A stretch of 59,247 nucleotides of DNA. Origin: Bacteroidetes bacterium 24-39-8 (GTDB taxonomy: Bacteria; Bacteroidota; Bacteroidia; Chitinophagales; Chitinophagaceae). The DNA is taken from contig NCHJ01000015.1 in the NCBI GenBank assembly GCA_002256765.1, forward strand, positions 1 to 59,247, read 5' to 3'. Positions 7,160 to 16,346 of the stretch are shown here, piece by piece. The notes beneath the pieces are model-generated. The model was given only the letters and a program-made list of their open reading frames with translations. It had not been told where the DNA came from and did not search any database. The stretch's first letter is position 1. Every line of letters begins with the position of its first letter. A program made the position numbers and the translations under genes.

Positions 7160-10100
7160 TTATCCTTTTTTTGTGACTGCTAGTTTTAACATTGTCTCAT
7201 TGATCTCAATTTCAACGCCATCAGGCAATTCTGAAACCCATTCAATGTTGTCTGCCAAAATTTCGCGGCAAATATAATCGTTAAATTTAATAATAGACTG
7301 CTTAAACCCATCAGATTCAAGCAATTTTACGAATATACGGTCTGTTAAATCAAAACCGTTCTCTTTTCTAATATTTTGTATCCGATTCACCAATTCTCTG
7401 GCGTCTCCCTCCTGTTTTAGGTCTTCAGAGAGCACAATATCTAGGGCAACGGTCAAAGTTCCCTTGCTAGCCACACTCCAACCTGGAATATCTTCTGCCG
7501 CAATTTCTACTTCTGCCAGTTCAATTTGGTAAGTTTCTCCGTCAACTACTACCGCTATTTGGCCATTTTTCTCCAGTTGGGCAATCTCCTGTTGGCTAAA
7601 AGCACCAATAAGGGCAGCTGCTTGTTTCATCTTGGCGCCCATTTTGGCACCCAAGAGTTTGAAATTAGCCTTAATTTTCTTCTTGATAATACCTTCGGTC
7701 TCGGTCAAGTAGACCAATTCCTTCACATTCACCTCGGCCAAAATCAGGTCTTGCACCAATTCTAGCTGGGCCTTCATTTCTGGATTCAGCACCGGAATCA
7801 AGATTTTCTGCAATGGCTGGCGCACTTTAATATTCACTTTCTTGCGCAGAGACAAAACCAGTGAACAGGTATCTTGAGCCAACTGCATCCTTTCTTCCAA
7901 GCTAGCGTCAATGGCAGCTGGATTGGCTACTGGAAAATCAGCGTGGTGAATAGAAGCCGCATTAAAGCGATTGGTTACCTGGTTCAGATTTTGGAACAGT
8001 GCATCGCTAAAGAAAGGAGAAATAGGCGCCATTAAACGAATAATGGTTTCCAAACATTCATAGAGTGTCTGATAAGCCGAGATCTTGTCCAATTCATAGT
8101 CACCCTTCCAGAACCTTCTTCTGCACAAACGTACATACCAGTTGCTCAAATGCTCGTCCACAAAATTTTCAATGGCCCTACCAGCAATGGTGGGTTCATA
8201 ATCGTCCATGGATTCGGTTACTTTTTTAATCAGGGTATTGAGTGAACTCAAAATCCATCTGTCAATCTCGGGTCTATCGGCCAGTGGCACGGGGGCTTCT
8301 TGAAAAGCAAACTCGTCTACATTGGCGTAAAGGATAAAGAACTGATAGGTGTTATAAAGGGTACCAAAGAATTTGCGTTGCACTTCTTGAATCCCCGCCA
8401 AGTCAAATTTCAAATTATCCCAGGGCGATGCATTGGTAATCAAATACCACCTAGTAGCATCCGCACCATATTTTTCAATGGTTTCAAAAGGATTCACCAC
8501 ATTGCCCAAGCGCTTACTCATTTTGTTCCCATTCTTGTCTAGCACCAATCCATTACTCACCACGGTTTTATAAGCCACATTGTCAAAAAGCATTACACCA
8601 AGTGCGTGTAGGGTATAAAACCATCCACGGGTTTGGTCAACGCCTTCAGCAATAAAGTCTGCAGGGAATGCTTCTCCTTTGTCTACCAAGTCTTTGTTCT
8701 CAAAAGGATAATGCCACTGGGCATAAGGCATGGCCCCACTATCAAACCAAACGTCTACTAGGTCTGATACGCGTTTCATGGGCTTGCCCAATGGGCTCAC
8801 CAAAATAATATCGTCTACAAAAGGTTTGTGTAAATCTAAAATGCCCTCGTGTAAATAGTGTTTGTTTACCTCTCCACCCAAGACCTCACTGGCTTTGCGA
8901 ATACCCGCATTGAGTTCTTCAATAGAACCAATACAAATGGTTTCATCGCCTTCTTCTGTTCTCCAAACTGGTAATGGGGTTCCCCAATAGCGGCTACGGC
9001 TCAAGTTCCAGTCCACCATATTTTCTAACCAATTACCAAATCGGCCTTCGCCGGTTGATTTTGGTTTCCAGTTAATGGTTTTGTTTAGTTCCACCATGCG
9101 GTCTTTAACAGCAGTAGTTTTGATAAACCAAGCGTCCAATGGATAGTATAAAATAGGCTTATCGGTTCTCCAACAATGCGGATAACTGTGTTCGTATTTT
9201 TCAACTTTGAATGCGCGATTTTCTTTTTTGAGTTTCACGCAGATGTCTACGTTCACGTCTACATAATCCGTCTCATCCTTGTAGTTCTTCACGTATCTAT
9301 TGCTAAACTCACCCAGCCCGTCTACAAATTTTCCTTGCTTGTCTACCATGGTCAGAATACCAATATTGGCTTTCTTACCCACTTTATAGTCATCCGCACC
9401 AAAGGCTGGAGCCGTATGCACAATACCGGTTCCGTCTTCTGTGGTTACAAAATCTCCTACAATCACTTTAAAAGGTTCTGCGCCGGGGGCGATGGATTCA
9501 ATAACTGCAGGGCTATTGGCCTCATAGGGCATCAACTGCTCATAACGCGCGTTCTCTACTTGTGACCCTTTGAATTTAGCAAGGATGGTCCAAGGCAATA
9601 ATTTGGTTTCTGCTGTATGATGCTCAAAATCACCGTCCGCTCCCTCTGGCTTGAAATACTTACCCAGCAAGGCTTCTGCCAATACTAGGTTCACCGGCAA
9701 AGCGGTATAAGGGTTAAAGGTTTTCACCAATACATAGTCAATATTGGGTCCTACAGTTAAGCCTAAGTTAGAAGGCAGGGTCCATGGTGTGGTTGTCCAA
9801 GCCATGAAGAAAACTTGGTCTGTTCCTGCGGCATCAAATAAGAATTTGGTTTGCTCATCTTGAATGGCTTTGAACATGGCCACGGCCGATGTATCCTTGA
9901 CGTCTTTATACGTACCAGGTTGGTTTAATTCATGAGAGCTCAAACCCGTACCAGCGGCTGGTGAATAAGGTTGAATGCTCACGCTTTCATAAAGCAATCC
10001 CTTTTTGTACAATTCACTCAGGATCCACCAAAGGGTTTCAATATAATCGTTCTCAAAAGTGATATAGGGATCATTTAAATCTACCCAATAACCCATTTTG

Positions 10101-10507
10101 GTAGTGAGTTCGTCCCATTTGTCTTTATAGCGCAATACCGCTTCACGGCATTTTTGGTTGTATTCCTCAATGCTAATTTTCTTGCCAATATCTTCCTTGG
10201 TAATCCCCAATTCTTTTTCTACGCCTAATTCTACGGGTAGTCCATGGGTGTCCCATCCTCCTTTACGTTTTACCTGAAATCCCTGCATGGTTTTATACCT
10301 ACAAACCATGTCTTTTAGGGTTCTGGAAATCACGTGGTGTATACCCGGCATGCCATTGGCACTGGGTGGTCCTTCATAGAACACAAAGGGCTTTTTGCCT
10401 TCTCTTAAAGAAATGCTCTTTTCAAAAGCCTGTGATTCTTTCCATTTAGATAGGATCTCCTGCTCTATTTTGGGCAGGTTTAAACCAGAGAATTCGGGAT
10501 ACTTCAT
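7160..10507 (-). CDS. ileS: Isoleucyl-tRNA synthetase
   Basis: A class I aminoacyl-tRNA synthetase charging tRNA-Ile with isoleucine, with an editing (CP1) domain that removes valine. The ATP-binding HIGH motif appears as GIHH at residues 55-58, preceded by PPSANG, and the second motif KMSKR lies near residue 661. The editing-domain phrase TTPWTLPSNLGL is present. The 1115-residue length fits the long eukaryote-like IleS type common in Bacteroidota. ATG at 10507 (MKYPEFSGLNLPKIEQ) is preferred over the upstream in-frame ATG at 10564, because homologues begin with this phrase and the upstream extension runs into the adjacent terminator. Confidence 0.97.
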   Translation of the reverse strand: MKYPEFSGLNLPKIEQEILSKWKESQAFEKSISLREGKKPFVFYEGPPSANGMPGIHHVISRTLKDMVCRYKTMQGFQVKRKGGWDTHGLPVELGVEKELGITKEDIGKKISIEEYNQKCREAVLRYKDKWDELTTKMGYWVDLNDPYITFENDYIETLWWILSELYKKGLLYESVSIQPYSPAAGTGLSSHELNQPGTYKDVKDTSAVAMFKAIQDEQTKFLFDAAGTDQVFFMAWTTTPWTLPSNLGLTVGPNIDYVLVKTFNPYTALPVNLVLAEALLGKYFKPEGADGDFEHHTAETKLLPWTILAKFKGSQVENARYEQLMPYEANSPAVIESIAPGAEPFKVIVGDFVTTEDGTGIVHTAPAFGADDYKVGKKANIGILTMVDKQGKFVDGLGEFSNRYVKNYKDETDYVDVNVDICVKLKKENRAFKVEKYEHSYPHCWRTDKPILYYPLDAWFIKTTAVKDRMVELNKTINWKPKSTGEGRFGNWLENMVDWNLSRSRYWGTPLPVWRTEEGDETICIGSIEELNAGIRKASEVLGGEVNKHYLHEGILDLHKPFVDDIILVSPLGKPMKRVSDLVDVWFDSGAMPYAQWHYPFENKDLVDKGEAFPADFIAEGVDQTRGWFYTLHALGVMLFDNVAYKTVVSNGLVLDKNGNKMSKRLGNVVNPFETIEKYGADATRWYLITNASPWDNLKFDLAGIQEVQRKFFGTLYNTYQFFILYANVDEFAFQEAPVPLADRPEIDRWILSSLNTLIKKVTESMDDYEPTIAGRAIENFVDEHLSNWYVRLCRRRFWKGDYELDKISAYQTLYECLETIIRLMAPISPFFSDALFQNLNQVTNRFNAASIHHADFPVANPAAIDASLEERMQLAQDTCSLVLSLRKKVNIKVRQPLQKILIPVLNPEMKAQLELVQDLILAEVNVKELVYLTETEGIIKKKIKANFKLLGAKMGAKMKQAAALIGAFSQQEIAQLEKNGQIAVVVDGETYQIELAEVEIAAEDIPGWSVASKGTLTVALDIVLSEDLKQEGDARELVNRIQNIRKENGFDLTDRIFVKLLESDGFKQSIIKFNDYICREILADNIEWVSELPDGVEIEINETMLKLAVTKKG

Positions 10508-10567
10508 ACTGCTAAGACGCTTTACCAATCTGTTTTTAAGGCGGCAAAGGTACGAATATGACAACAG

Positions 10568-10594
10568 AAAACCCCGGTTTTTAGCCGGGGTTTT
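10568..10594. terminator. Terminator after the HmuY-like gene
   Basis: A perfect stem AAAACCCCGG / CCGGGGTTTT (10568-10577 and 10585-10594) with a T-rich loop. It lies 25 bases after the stop of the minus-strand HmuY-like gene and upstream of ileS, so it separates the two units. The symmetrical A and T runs would allow it to work in both directions. Confidence 0.85.
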
Positions 10595-10618
10595 GCAGGT
10601 ATCTTAAAATGAGGATGA

Positions 10619-11197
10619 CTAAAAGCTATTGCTACCGCTTGGTTGGTAAGCATATTGGAACTTATACAACAACTGAGAAGGTGCTGGACCAGCAAATGGT
10701 GCATAGTTCACAGAGAGTAATTGCATTTTGGCATAATGGGCACCATCAGCAGTGCGGAAAAAGAATACTTTTCCTGCTTTTGGAATAAAAGCATGGCTCA
10801 AAGCATTGTAATCATACCAGCTGCCGTCTTTAATAGCCAATTTGGTACTGGTAGTATCATAAGCATATCCAGAACTTGGAGCGGTATTCAAGCTTGCAAA
10901 AATGCCATCTTGCATAATCACACCTGCCTTACCCGGACCACTTGCATTGCTATTGACCAAGAAAGTGGTGAGTCTTAAACCAAAATCCCATTTAGCGGTA
11001 GTAGAATCTGAATTAGCAACTAAAGCGCTGTCTTTAAATCCAAAAAAGGCAAAGGGTTTGGTAGCACTAAAATTCACGGTTAGGGTTTGGGTACTGCTAT
11101 AAGCAGGTACGGCAACGGGGGCAACATCATCTTTCTGACAAGCAGTAAATACAATTGCAATAGCGGCAATGATGGCAAAATTGAATCTGTTTTTCAT
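10619..11197 (-). CDS. HmuY-family lipoprotein (candidate heme-binding)
   Basis: A 192-residue lipoprotein with signal peptide and lipobox ending at Cys20 (VFTAC), so probably outer-membrane anchored. The C-terminal half has the HmuY-like pattern: WYDYNALSHAFIPKAGKVFF, then RTADGAHYAKMQLLSV. HmuY of Porphyromonas is a hemophore that hands heme to the TonB receptor HmuR. The adjacent upstream TonB-dependent receptor, separated by 1 base, gives the same two-gene arrangement. The only histidines in the mature protein are in SHAFIP and AHYAKM, so heme ligation cannot be assumed. Heme acquisition is a family-level inference. Confidence 0.75.
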   Translation of the reverse strand: MKNRFNFAIIAAIAIVFTACQKDDVAPVAVPAYSSTQTLTVNFSATKPFAFFGFKDSALVANSDSTTAKWDFGLRLTTFLVNSNASGPGKAGVIMQDGIFASLNTAPSSGYAYDTTSTKLAIKDGSWYDYNALSHAFIPKAGKVFFFRTADGAHYAKMQLLSVNYAPFAGPAPSQLLYKFQYAYQPSGSNSF

Positions 11198-11198
11198 G

Positions 11199-13352
11199 TT
11201 ATGGGAGTTTATGTTTTGTGGGTTGAATAATATTCAAATTGAGGTTGATAAAATAAGTTCTACCAGGGATATTACTGAGTTGAACAGGATTGGTATAATC
11301 CAACAAATTCTCTGCACCAATTTGCACGCGAATCTTGCTACCAATGGTTTTGCTGGCTGCCAGATTCAGCATCCAATAACCGGGAGTCATTTCTGCATCA
11401 TTGTCAATAATATTGTTCCCGTTTTTGTCCATGAATCCAAAAGCACCACGATACACGGCCCTGAAATAAGCATCAAATCCCGTAGCGGTTTCGTATAAAA
11501 TCTTGGCATTCAAACTATGCTTAGACCTATTGGCTAATCCAACATAATCCTGACGGCTCACTAAACTAGATTGCAGGCTAATGGGGTCTCGCTTATAGAG
11601 CATGCCATTATCAATATTTTCCAAGACCTGCTTGTCTTTGGCCAACAAGAATTGATATCCCCCAGATAACTTTACATGCTTACTTAGTTGATAAGATAGA
11701 TCCATTTCTGCACCTTGGGTAAATACTTGTCCCACATTGCGATAAGAGTAAATGGGCAGTCCATTGCTTCTGGTAAATGGAAGCGCGTAAACATCAATTA
11801 AGTTGCTGATATTATTTCTAAACAAACCCCATTCTGCCACCAGTCTTCCACTGGTATATTTGGCGCCTACATGCATGCCAAAACTGGTTTCAGGCTTGAG
11901 TCCCGTAGCATTGGCATAAGCACTAATATCAGCTCCTGTTTGAAGCAAACCTTGTTGTTGTAATTTGGTAAGTTCCTGACCAAGGGTAGCGGTACCCAAT
12001 AAAGAATAACCTATTTGTGCATTGTAAAAATTCAGGTACATATGCCTAAAGTCTGGAGCTTTAAAACCCCATCCGGCAGAAGCCGTGAATTTCCAGTGCC
12101 CATTGGGCTTATAAGCCAGGGCCAATCTAGGACTCAAGTGCAGGTCAAAGTCTGTGCGCTTGTCTACACGTGCACCTGCAATCAGCGTTAATTTTTGAGA
12201 GAGCAAATACCATTCTTTTTGTGTAAACGCATACAGAGTAGCTAGGTTTTGTTTACCCGCATACCTAGAAGCATCAATCATTTCTATATTGCTACCAAAG
12301 CCTGCTACATATTGACTTTTACCAGGTCTATTTTTTTCATACTGAATCTCTGGTTTAAATACAGACTGGTCAAAACTAGTCTCGTCAAAACGCAGACCGG
12401 TCTTGTCTAAATTCACAAAAGATTGATTGGTATAACGGTCATAAAAACCGCGAAAATATAATTTGCTATTGGGGCTTAACAACCACTTGAATTGGGCAAA
12501 AGCACTGCGGTCTGTTTCCGTAGTATAACCACTGGCAATGGCTGGTAGGTTCTGATAAAAAATCTGATAATTGTTGTCTTGCTTGGCGTCATAGTTGCGC
12601 AAAGAAATCAGCAATTGTAATTTACTACTGAGCTCTTGTGTAATCTTTAATTGACCATTCCAATCTCTATAGGGGTCTACGGTCTTGCCATAGATATTGG
12701 GGTCTAGATCATAGCCGTCTGTAGAGAGTCTGTTTAAGAAAAATTGTATGCCAGTTTTATGAATACGATTGGCATAGGATAAAGTTGTACCCCAGGTATT
12801 ATTGCTAGCGCGATGTAATTGGAACCCAATATTTTCTTTAGAAGGTTGATCGGTTAAAATATTAATGACTCCGGCCATGGCTTCTGAACCATACAAACTA
12901 GAAGAAGGGCCTTTTACAATTTCTACTTGCTTAATATTACCAGTGGCTAGTCTGCCCAATTTTAAAATGCCTGCATTCCTGCCTATCAGTGGCTCCCCAT
13001 CTAAGAGGATAGCTGTGTAAGCAGGATCCAATCCCAACATTTGAACGCCTTGTCCAAAAGGATTGGGATACCCATTGAGAGAGGTTCCTAGCGCACTATT
13101 CACTATCACAATTCCAGTTTGTTCTTGCAAAATGTCTTGGATACGCAATGAGCCAGTTTGGCTAATGGTCTTCTTGCTAATTAAGATAACAGGTACCGCC
13201 ACATTACCCATTTTCCTTTCAGAACGATTGGCGGTTACCACTACGGTTTCACTGCTACCATCTAAGGTATCTTTGAACACCCTTGTTTGGGCAAAACCCT
13301 GTAACTGTAACAGGACTAAGGCAATGGTAAAAAAGTAGTGGGTCTTTTTCAT
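11199..13352 (-). CDS. TonB-dependent outer-membrane receptor (HmuR-like partner)
   Basis: About 717 residues with an N-terminal signal peptide (MKKTHYFFTIALVLLQLQGFA), a TonB-box-like ETVVVTANR, a plug domain (roughly residues 40-160, including VEIVKGPSSSLYGSEAMAGV) and a C-terminal 22-strand barrel ending in a terminal aromatic-rich strand. No N-terminal CarboxypepD domain is present, so it is not SusC-like. Because it directly precedes an HmuY-like lipoprotein, heme or iron-chelate uptake is likely, but substrate cannot be read from sequence. ATG at 13352 is chosen over an in-frame ATG at 13376 because it opens a classical signal peptide. Confidence 0.85.
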   Translation of the reverse strand: MKKTHYFFTIALVLLQLQGFAQTRVFKDTLDGSSETVVVTANRSERKMGNVAVPVILISKKTISQTGSLRIQDILQEQTGIVIVNSALGTSLNGYPNPFGQGVQMLGLDPAYTAILLDGEPLIGRNAGILKLGRLATGNIKQVEIVKGPSSSLYGSEAMAGVINILTDQPSKENIGFQLHRASNNTWGTTLSYANRIHKTGIQFFLNRLSTDGYDLDPNIYGKTVDPYRDWNGQLKITQELSSKLQLLISLRNYDAKQDNNYQIFYQNLPAIASGYTTETDRSAFAQFKWLLSPNSKLYFRGFYDRYTNQSFVNLDKTGLRFDETSFDQSVFKPEIQYEKNRPGKSQYVAGFGSNIEMIDASRYAGKQNLATLYAFTQKEWYLLSQKLTLIAGARVDKRTDFDLHLSPRLALAYKPNGHWKFTASAGWGFKAPDFRHMYLNFYNAQIGYSLLGTATLGQELTKLQQQGLLQTGADISAYANATGLKPETSFGMHVGAKYTSGRLVAEWGLFRNNISNLIDVYALPFTRSNGLPIYSYRNVGQVFTQGAEMDLSYQLSKHVKLSGGYQFLLAKDKQVLENIDNGMLYKRDPISLQSSLVSRQDYVGLANRSKHSLNAKILYETATGFDAYFRAVYRGAFGFMDKNGNNIIDNDAEMTPGYWMLNLAASKTIGSKIRVQIGAENLLDYTNPVQLSNIPGRTYFINLNLNIIQPTKHKLP

Positions 13353-13404
13353 GTGCTTTGTACTGCAAAATTTCATTAAGCAGCCAGCAGTTTTGCCATA
13401 GAAT

Positions 13405-13480
13405 TGTCAAACGAGGCGCAAAAAAACTTTATGACAAACAAATGACAGGACTAAAATGATCAAACTGATAATTGTCATTT
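13405..13480. promoter_or_regulatory. Cluster of TGTCA/TGACA boxes between divergent genes
   Basis: Four TGTCA or TGACA pentamers occur at 13405-13409, 13432-13436, 13443-13447 and 13473-13477. The inner pair extends to AAATGACA (13440-13447) and TGTCATTT (13473-13480), an 8-bp inverted repeat 25 bases apart. The cluster lies between the divergent TonB receptor and dehydrogenase genes and could bind a regulator of either. No known consensus was matched. Confidence 0.35.
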
Positions 13481-13553
13481 TTTTTAGCGCCAAAGCACTA
13501 TATCAATGTGCCAACAATAATCGATTACTGAGCCTAAACATTATATTTGCTAT

Positions 13554-14549
13554 ATGAAAATTGCCTTCTTCTCTACCCAACCTTACGATATTGTTTTTTT
13601 CAACAAACACAAAGACGAATACGGATACGATTTGGTCTATTTTGAATCTTCTTTGACAAAAGAAACGGCCAATCTAGTAGACGGTGCTGAAGCAGTTTGC
13701 GTATTTGTCAATGACAAATTAGGCGCAGATGTAATGGAAGCTTTGGCTACCAGGGGTGTGAAAATTATTGCATTGCGTTGCGCTGGTTTTAACAATGTAG
13801 ACCTTGCCGCTGCCAAAACCAATGGCATTCAGGTTTGTAGGGTTCCTGCTTATTCTCCTGAAGCTGTAGCAGAGCACGCCGTGGCAATGTTACTTACCTT
13901 AAATAGAAAAACGCATAAAGCTTATAACCGTGTTAGAGAACAGAATTTTTCTTTGAATGGCTTATTGGGTTTTGACGTTCATAACAAAACAGTTGGTGTA
14001 GTGGGTACGGGTAATATTGGAAAAGCTTTTTGTAAAATCATGTTGGGCTTTGGTTGTAAGGTCAGCGCTTTTGACGTGATTGCTAATAAAGACTTAGAAG
14101 CCATGGGTGTTGAATTCAAACCCTTGAGTGAGGTATTGGCTTGTGATATTATTTCTCTGCACTGCCCACTCAATGACCAGACCAAACATATTATCAATGA
14201 TGAAACCCTGGCCATGATGAAAAAGGGCGTTACCCTAATCAATACCAGCCGTGGCGGATTAATAGATACCAAGGCGGTGATCAAGGCTTTGAAAGCTGGA
14301 CAGATTGCCTATTTGGGAATTGACGTCTACGAACAGGAAGAAAAACTGTTTTTTAGAGACCTCTCTTCCGATATTATTCAGGATGACCTGATTCAGCGTT
14401 TGATGAGTTTTCCAAACGTATTAATCACGGCCCATCAGGCGTTTTTTACGGAAGACGCTTTAAGTCAAATCTCTCAAACAACGTTAAAGAATATCAAAGA
14501 TTTTCACGAAAACGGAAAATTGGAAAACCAAGCTGCATTTTTAGCTTAA
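13554..14549 (+). CDS. D-2-hydroxyacid dehydrogenase (D-lactate dehydrogenase type)
   Basis: A 331-residue cytoplasmic NAD-dependent enzyme that would interconvert a 2-keto acid and its D-hydroxy acid, most probably pyruvate and D-lactate. The Rossmann motif VGVVGTGNIGKAF begins near residue 145. The substrate arginine is in NTSRGGLIDT, the catalytic glutamate is in the DVYEQEEKLFF region, and the catalytic histidine is in LITAHQAFF near residue 296. The YEQEEKLFF phrase and length are typical of LdhA-like enzymes. It is divergent from the TonB receptor and precedes a lipoprotein gene by 49 bases. Substrate identity is family-based. Confidence 0.9.
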   Translation: MKIAFFSTQPYDIVFFNKHKDEYGYDLVYFESSLTKETANLVDGAEAVCVFVNDKLGADVMEALATRGVKIIALRCAGFNNVDLAAAKTNGIQVCRVPAYSPEAVAEHAVAMLLTLNRKTHKAYNRVREQNFSLNGLLGFDVHNKTVGVVGTGNIGKAFCKIMLGFGCKVSAFDVIANKDLEAMGVEFKPLSEVLACDIISLHCPLNDQTKHIINDETLAMMKKGVTLINTSRGGLIDTKAVIKALKAGQIAYLGIDVYEQEEKLFFRDLSSDIIQDDLIQRLMSFPNVLITAHQAFFTEDALSQISQTTLKNIKDFHENGKLENQAAFLA

Positions 14550-14598
14550 TTTCCCTCTAGTAAATGTGCACCCATTCACCAAATCTACTAGCATCTGC

Positions 14599-15633
14599 AT
14601 GAAACAATTGGCAAAATTAGTCACTGCTTGCGCGATATTCCTGCTGGTTATGGCCGGGTGTCAGAAAGAATTGAGTGTTGAAAATAATATGGGGGGCGCC
14701 AAAGCAGAGGGAACTTTGTTGGATTCTTCTGGTAATTGTCAGTCTGCTATTATCCGCGGTTCTTTTGTCATGGATAGCACCATGACCGATAGCAATTACG
14801 CTCTCATTAATGTGAACTTTACAGGAACGGGCAAATATGTGATTAGCACAGATACCGTAAACGGCGTTTGGTTTATTGATTCTGGCTATGTACAAGTAGC
14901 AGGTTCAAAAACCATTCAACTTAAAGCCTATGGTACTCCCATCCTACCCATTACCAGTACGTTTTTGGTACAGTTCAATGGTCAGTTTTGTAGCATCTCC
15001 ATTAATACGGTTGCGGAATTGGATTATTTGCCCACCAATGCAGGCTCTAATTGGACCTATCAATACTTACCCAGTTTAATGGGTAGTTCCGGCCCCTTGG
15101 ATAGTTTTAAATTGACTACCCTAGTCCAGTATATTCCCTATAATAACAAGAACTATTACCAATACGCTACTAGCTTGGCCGATACCTTTTATTTTGCCAA
15201 AGACGCTAATAACACTTACTATGAATTTGGCACCGTAGACTTTGACTATACCAGCATCTTTGATGATATTGGTGGGTTTATTGAATACCCCTATCTCAAA
15301 GACAAGGCACCCGTTGGTACTAGTTGGGAAAGCGATGAAATGGATGTCTTATTTGGCAGTTTTGCTGGGGTAGCTGTAAAACCTGGTAAAGCCAAATCTG
15401 TATTTACCATTGCTGGTGTTAATCAAACCATGACCATTGCTGGTAAAACTTTGACCAATGTGATTACGGTTAAAAGAGAGATCTACTTTAAAGAGACTGG
15501 GGGCATTGGATTTAGTAAGGTATTGACCGGCACCAGTTCTTATGCCAAGGGCATTGGTATGGTGGACCAGAACATTATACTCTCAGCCACCGATTCTCAA
15601 AGCGTTACGGCTACTAATTGGAAAATCAATTAA
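14599..15633 (+). CDS. Lipoprotein of unknown function
   Basis: A 344-residue predicted lipoprotein: the signal segment LVTACAIFLLVMAGC ends in a lipobox cysteine at residue 21, and the mature part is rich in Thr, Ser, Tyr and Asn, as in surface beta-sandwich proteins. No enzymatic motif is visible and the family is not recognised. ATG at 14599 is preferred over 14566 because it puts the signal peptide at the N-terminus. It ends convergently with lspA, sharing the sequence TTAA as both stop codons. Species-restricted secreted proteins like this are frequent in Chitinophagaceae. Confidence 0.75.
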   Translation: MKQLAKLVTACAIFLLVMAGCQKELSVENNMGGAKAEGTLLDSSGNCQSAIIRGSFVMDSTMTDSNYALINVNFTGTGKYVISTDTVNGVWFIDSGYVQVAGSKTIQLKAYGTPILPITSTFLVQFNGQFCSISINTVAELDYLPTNAGSNWTYQYLPSLMGSSGPLDSFKLTTLVQYIPYNNKNYYQYATSLADTFYFAKDANNTYYEFGTVDFDYTSIFDDIGGFIEYPYLKDKAPVGTSWESDEMDVLFGSFAGVAVKPGKAKSVFTIAGVNQTMTIAGKTLTNVITVKREIYFKETGGIGFSKVLTGTSSYAKGIGMVDQNIILSATDSQSVTATNWKIN

Positions 15634-16346
15634 TTAATCTGGGTATTATCATCCACTATTGAACGGGTTTCAACCGTCTCGTTTTGGTTGGTTTCTGGTT
15701 TGTTGAAAAACCTGTTTTGAAAAGCTAGGATAATCATCACGCCAACAGAAATAGCGGCGTCTGCAATATTGAATACAGGACGGAAAAATTCCAATTCGTC
15801 TCCTCCCCAAAAAGGTACCCATGCTGGAAAATGTGCATTGCGCACAATGGGAAAATAAAACATGTCTACTACTTTACCGTGCAAGAAACTAGCATAGCCA
15901 CCACCTGGAGGTAAGAACCTTGCTACGTTCTGATTTAAAGGATTGCTCTGTTCAAAGATCATTCCATAAAACAAGCTATCTATTAAATTACCCAATGCGC
16001 CTGCATAGATCATGGCAGCGCAGATAATAAATCCTTTGTGGTATTGTTTGCGGATAAAATCGCGCAGCAAAAAAGTACCATAGATCACCGCCACCAAACG
16101 GAATAGGGTTAAGGCAATTTTACCAAATCCACCCCCAAATTTCCAGCCCCATGCCATACCCTCATTTTCTACAAAATGCAGTCTAAACCACTGTCCTATG
16201 ATCAAATGTTCTTCTCCTTGAAAATAACTGAGTTTGATATAGAACTTAAGTGCCTGATCGGCAAAAATGATTCCGAGGATAATTAATATGATCTGTCTTG
16301 CTTTCAATTCGGTGATTTTTGGTGGGCAAAGATAAGGTTTGGGCAT
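15630..16346 (-). CDS. lspA: Lipoprotein signal peptidase (signal peptidase II)
   Basis: An inner-membrane aspartyl protease that cleaves the signal peptide of prolipoproteins after lipidation. The 238-residue protein has four hydrophobic segments and the motifs GALGNLIDS (residues 116-124), KVVDMF (158-163) and FNIADAAIS (192-200), which hold the catalytic aspartates. The loop between the first two motifs (about residues 125-157) is longer than in E. coli, as often in Bacteroidota. The ATG overlaps the murF-alr stop as TAATG, which indicates translational coupling. Many lipoproteins in this window (HmuY-like, SusD, the neighbouring gene) are its expected substrates. Confidence 0.94.
   Translation of the reverse strand: MPKPYLCPPKITELKARQIILIILGIIFADQALKFYIKLSYFQGEEHLIIGQWFRLHFVENEGMAWGWKFGGGFGKIALTLFRLVAVIYGTFLLRDFIRKQYHKGFIICAAMIYAGALGNLIDSLFYGMIFEQSNPLNQNVARFLPPGGGYASFLHGKVVDMFYFPIVRNAHFPAWVPFWGGDELEFFRPVFNIADAAISVGVMIILAFQNRFFNKPETNQNETVETRSIVDDNTQIN

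Noticed and set aside
6793-7183. Cysteine/phenylalanine- and glycine/alanine-rich plus-strand frames
   Set aside because: They are mirror frames of the Ala/Lys/Pro tail and reflect its repetitive codons.
13542-13549. TATATTTG, a match to the -7 consensus just before the dehydrogenase ATG
   Set aside because: It ends 4 bases before the start codon, which would make the mRNA leaderless, and no TTTG is correctly spaced upstream.
13695-13703. GTTTGCGTA, an exact operator half-site inside the dehydrogenase gene
   Set aside because: There is no second half or central-CG symmetry, and it lies in coding sequence (Val-Cys-Val).
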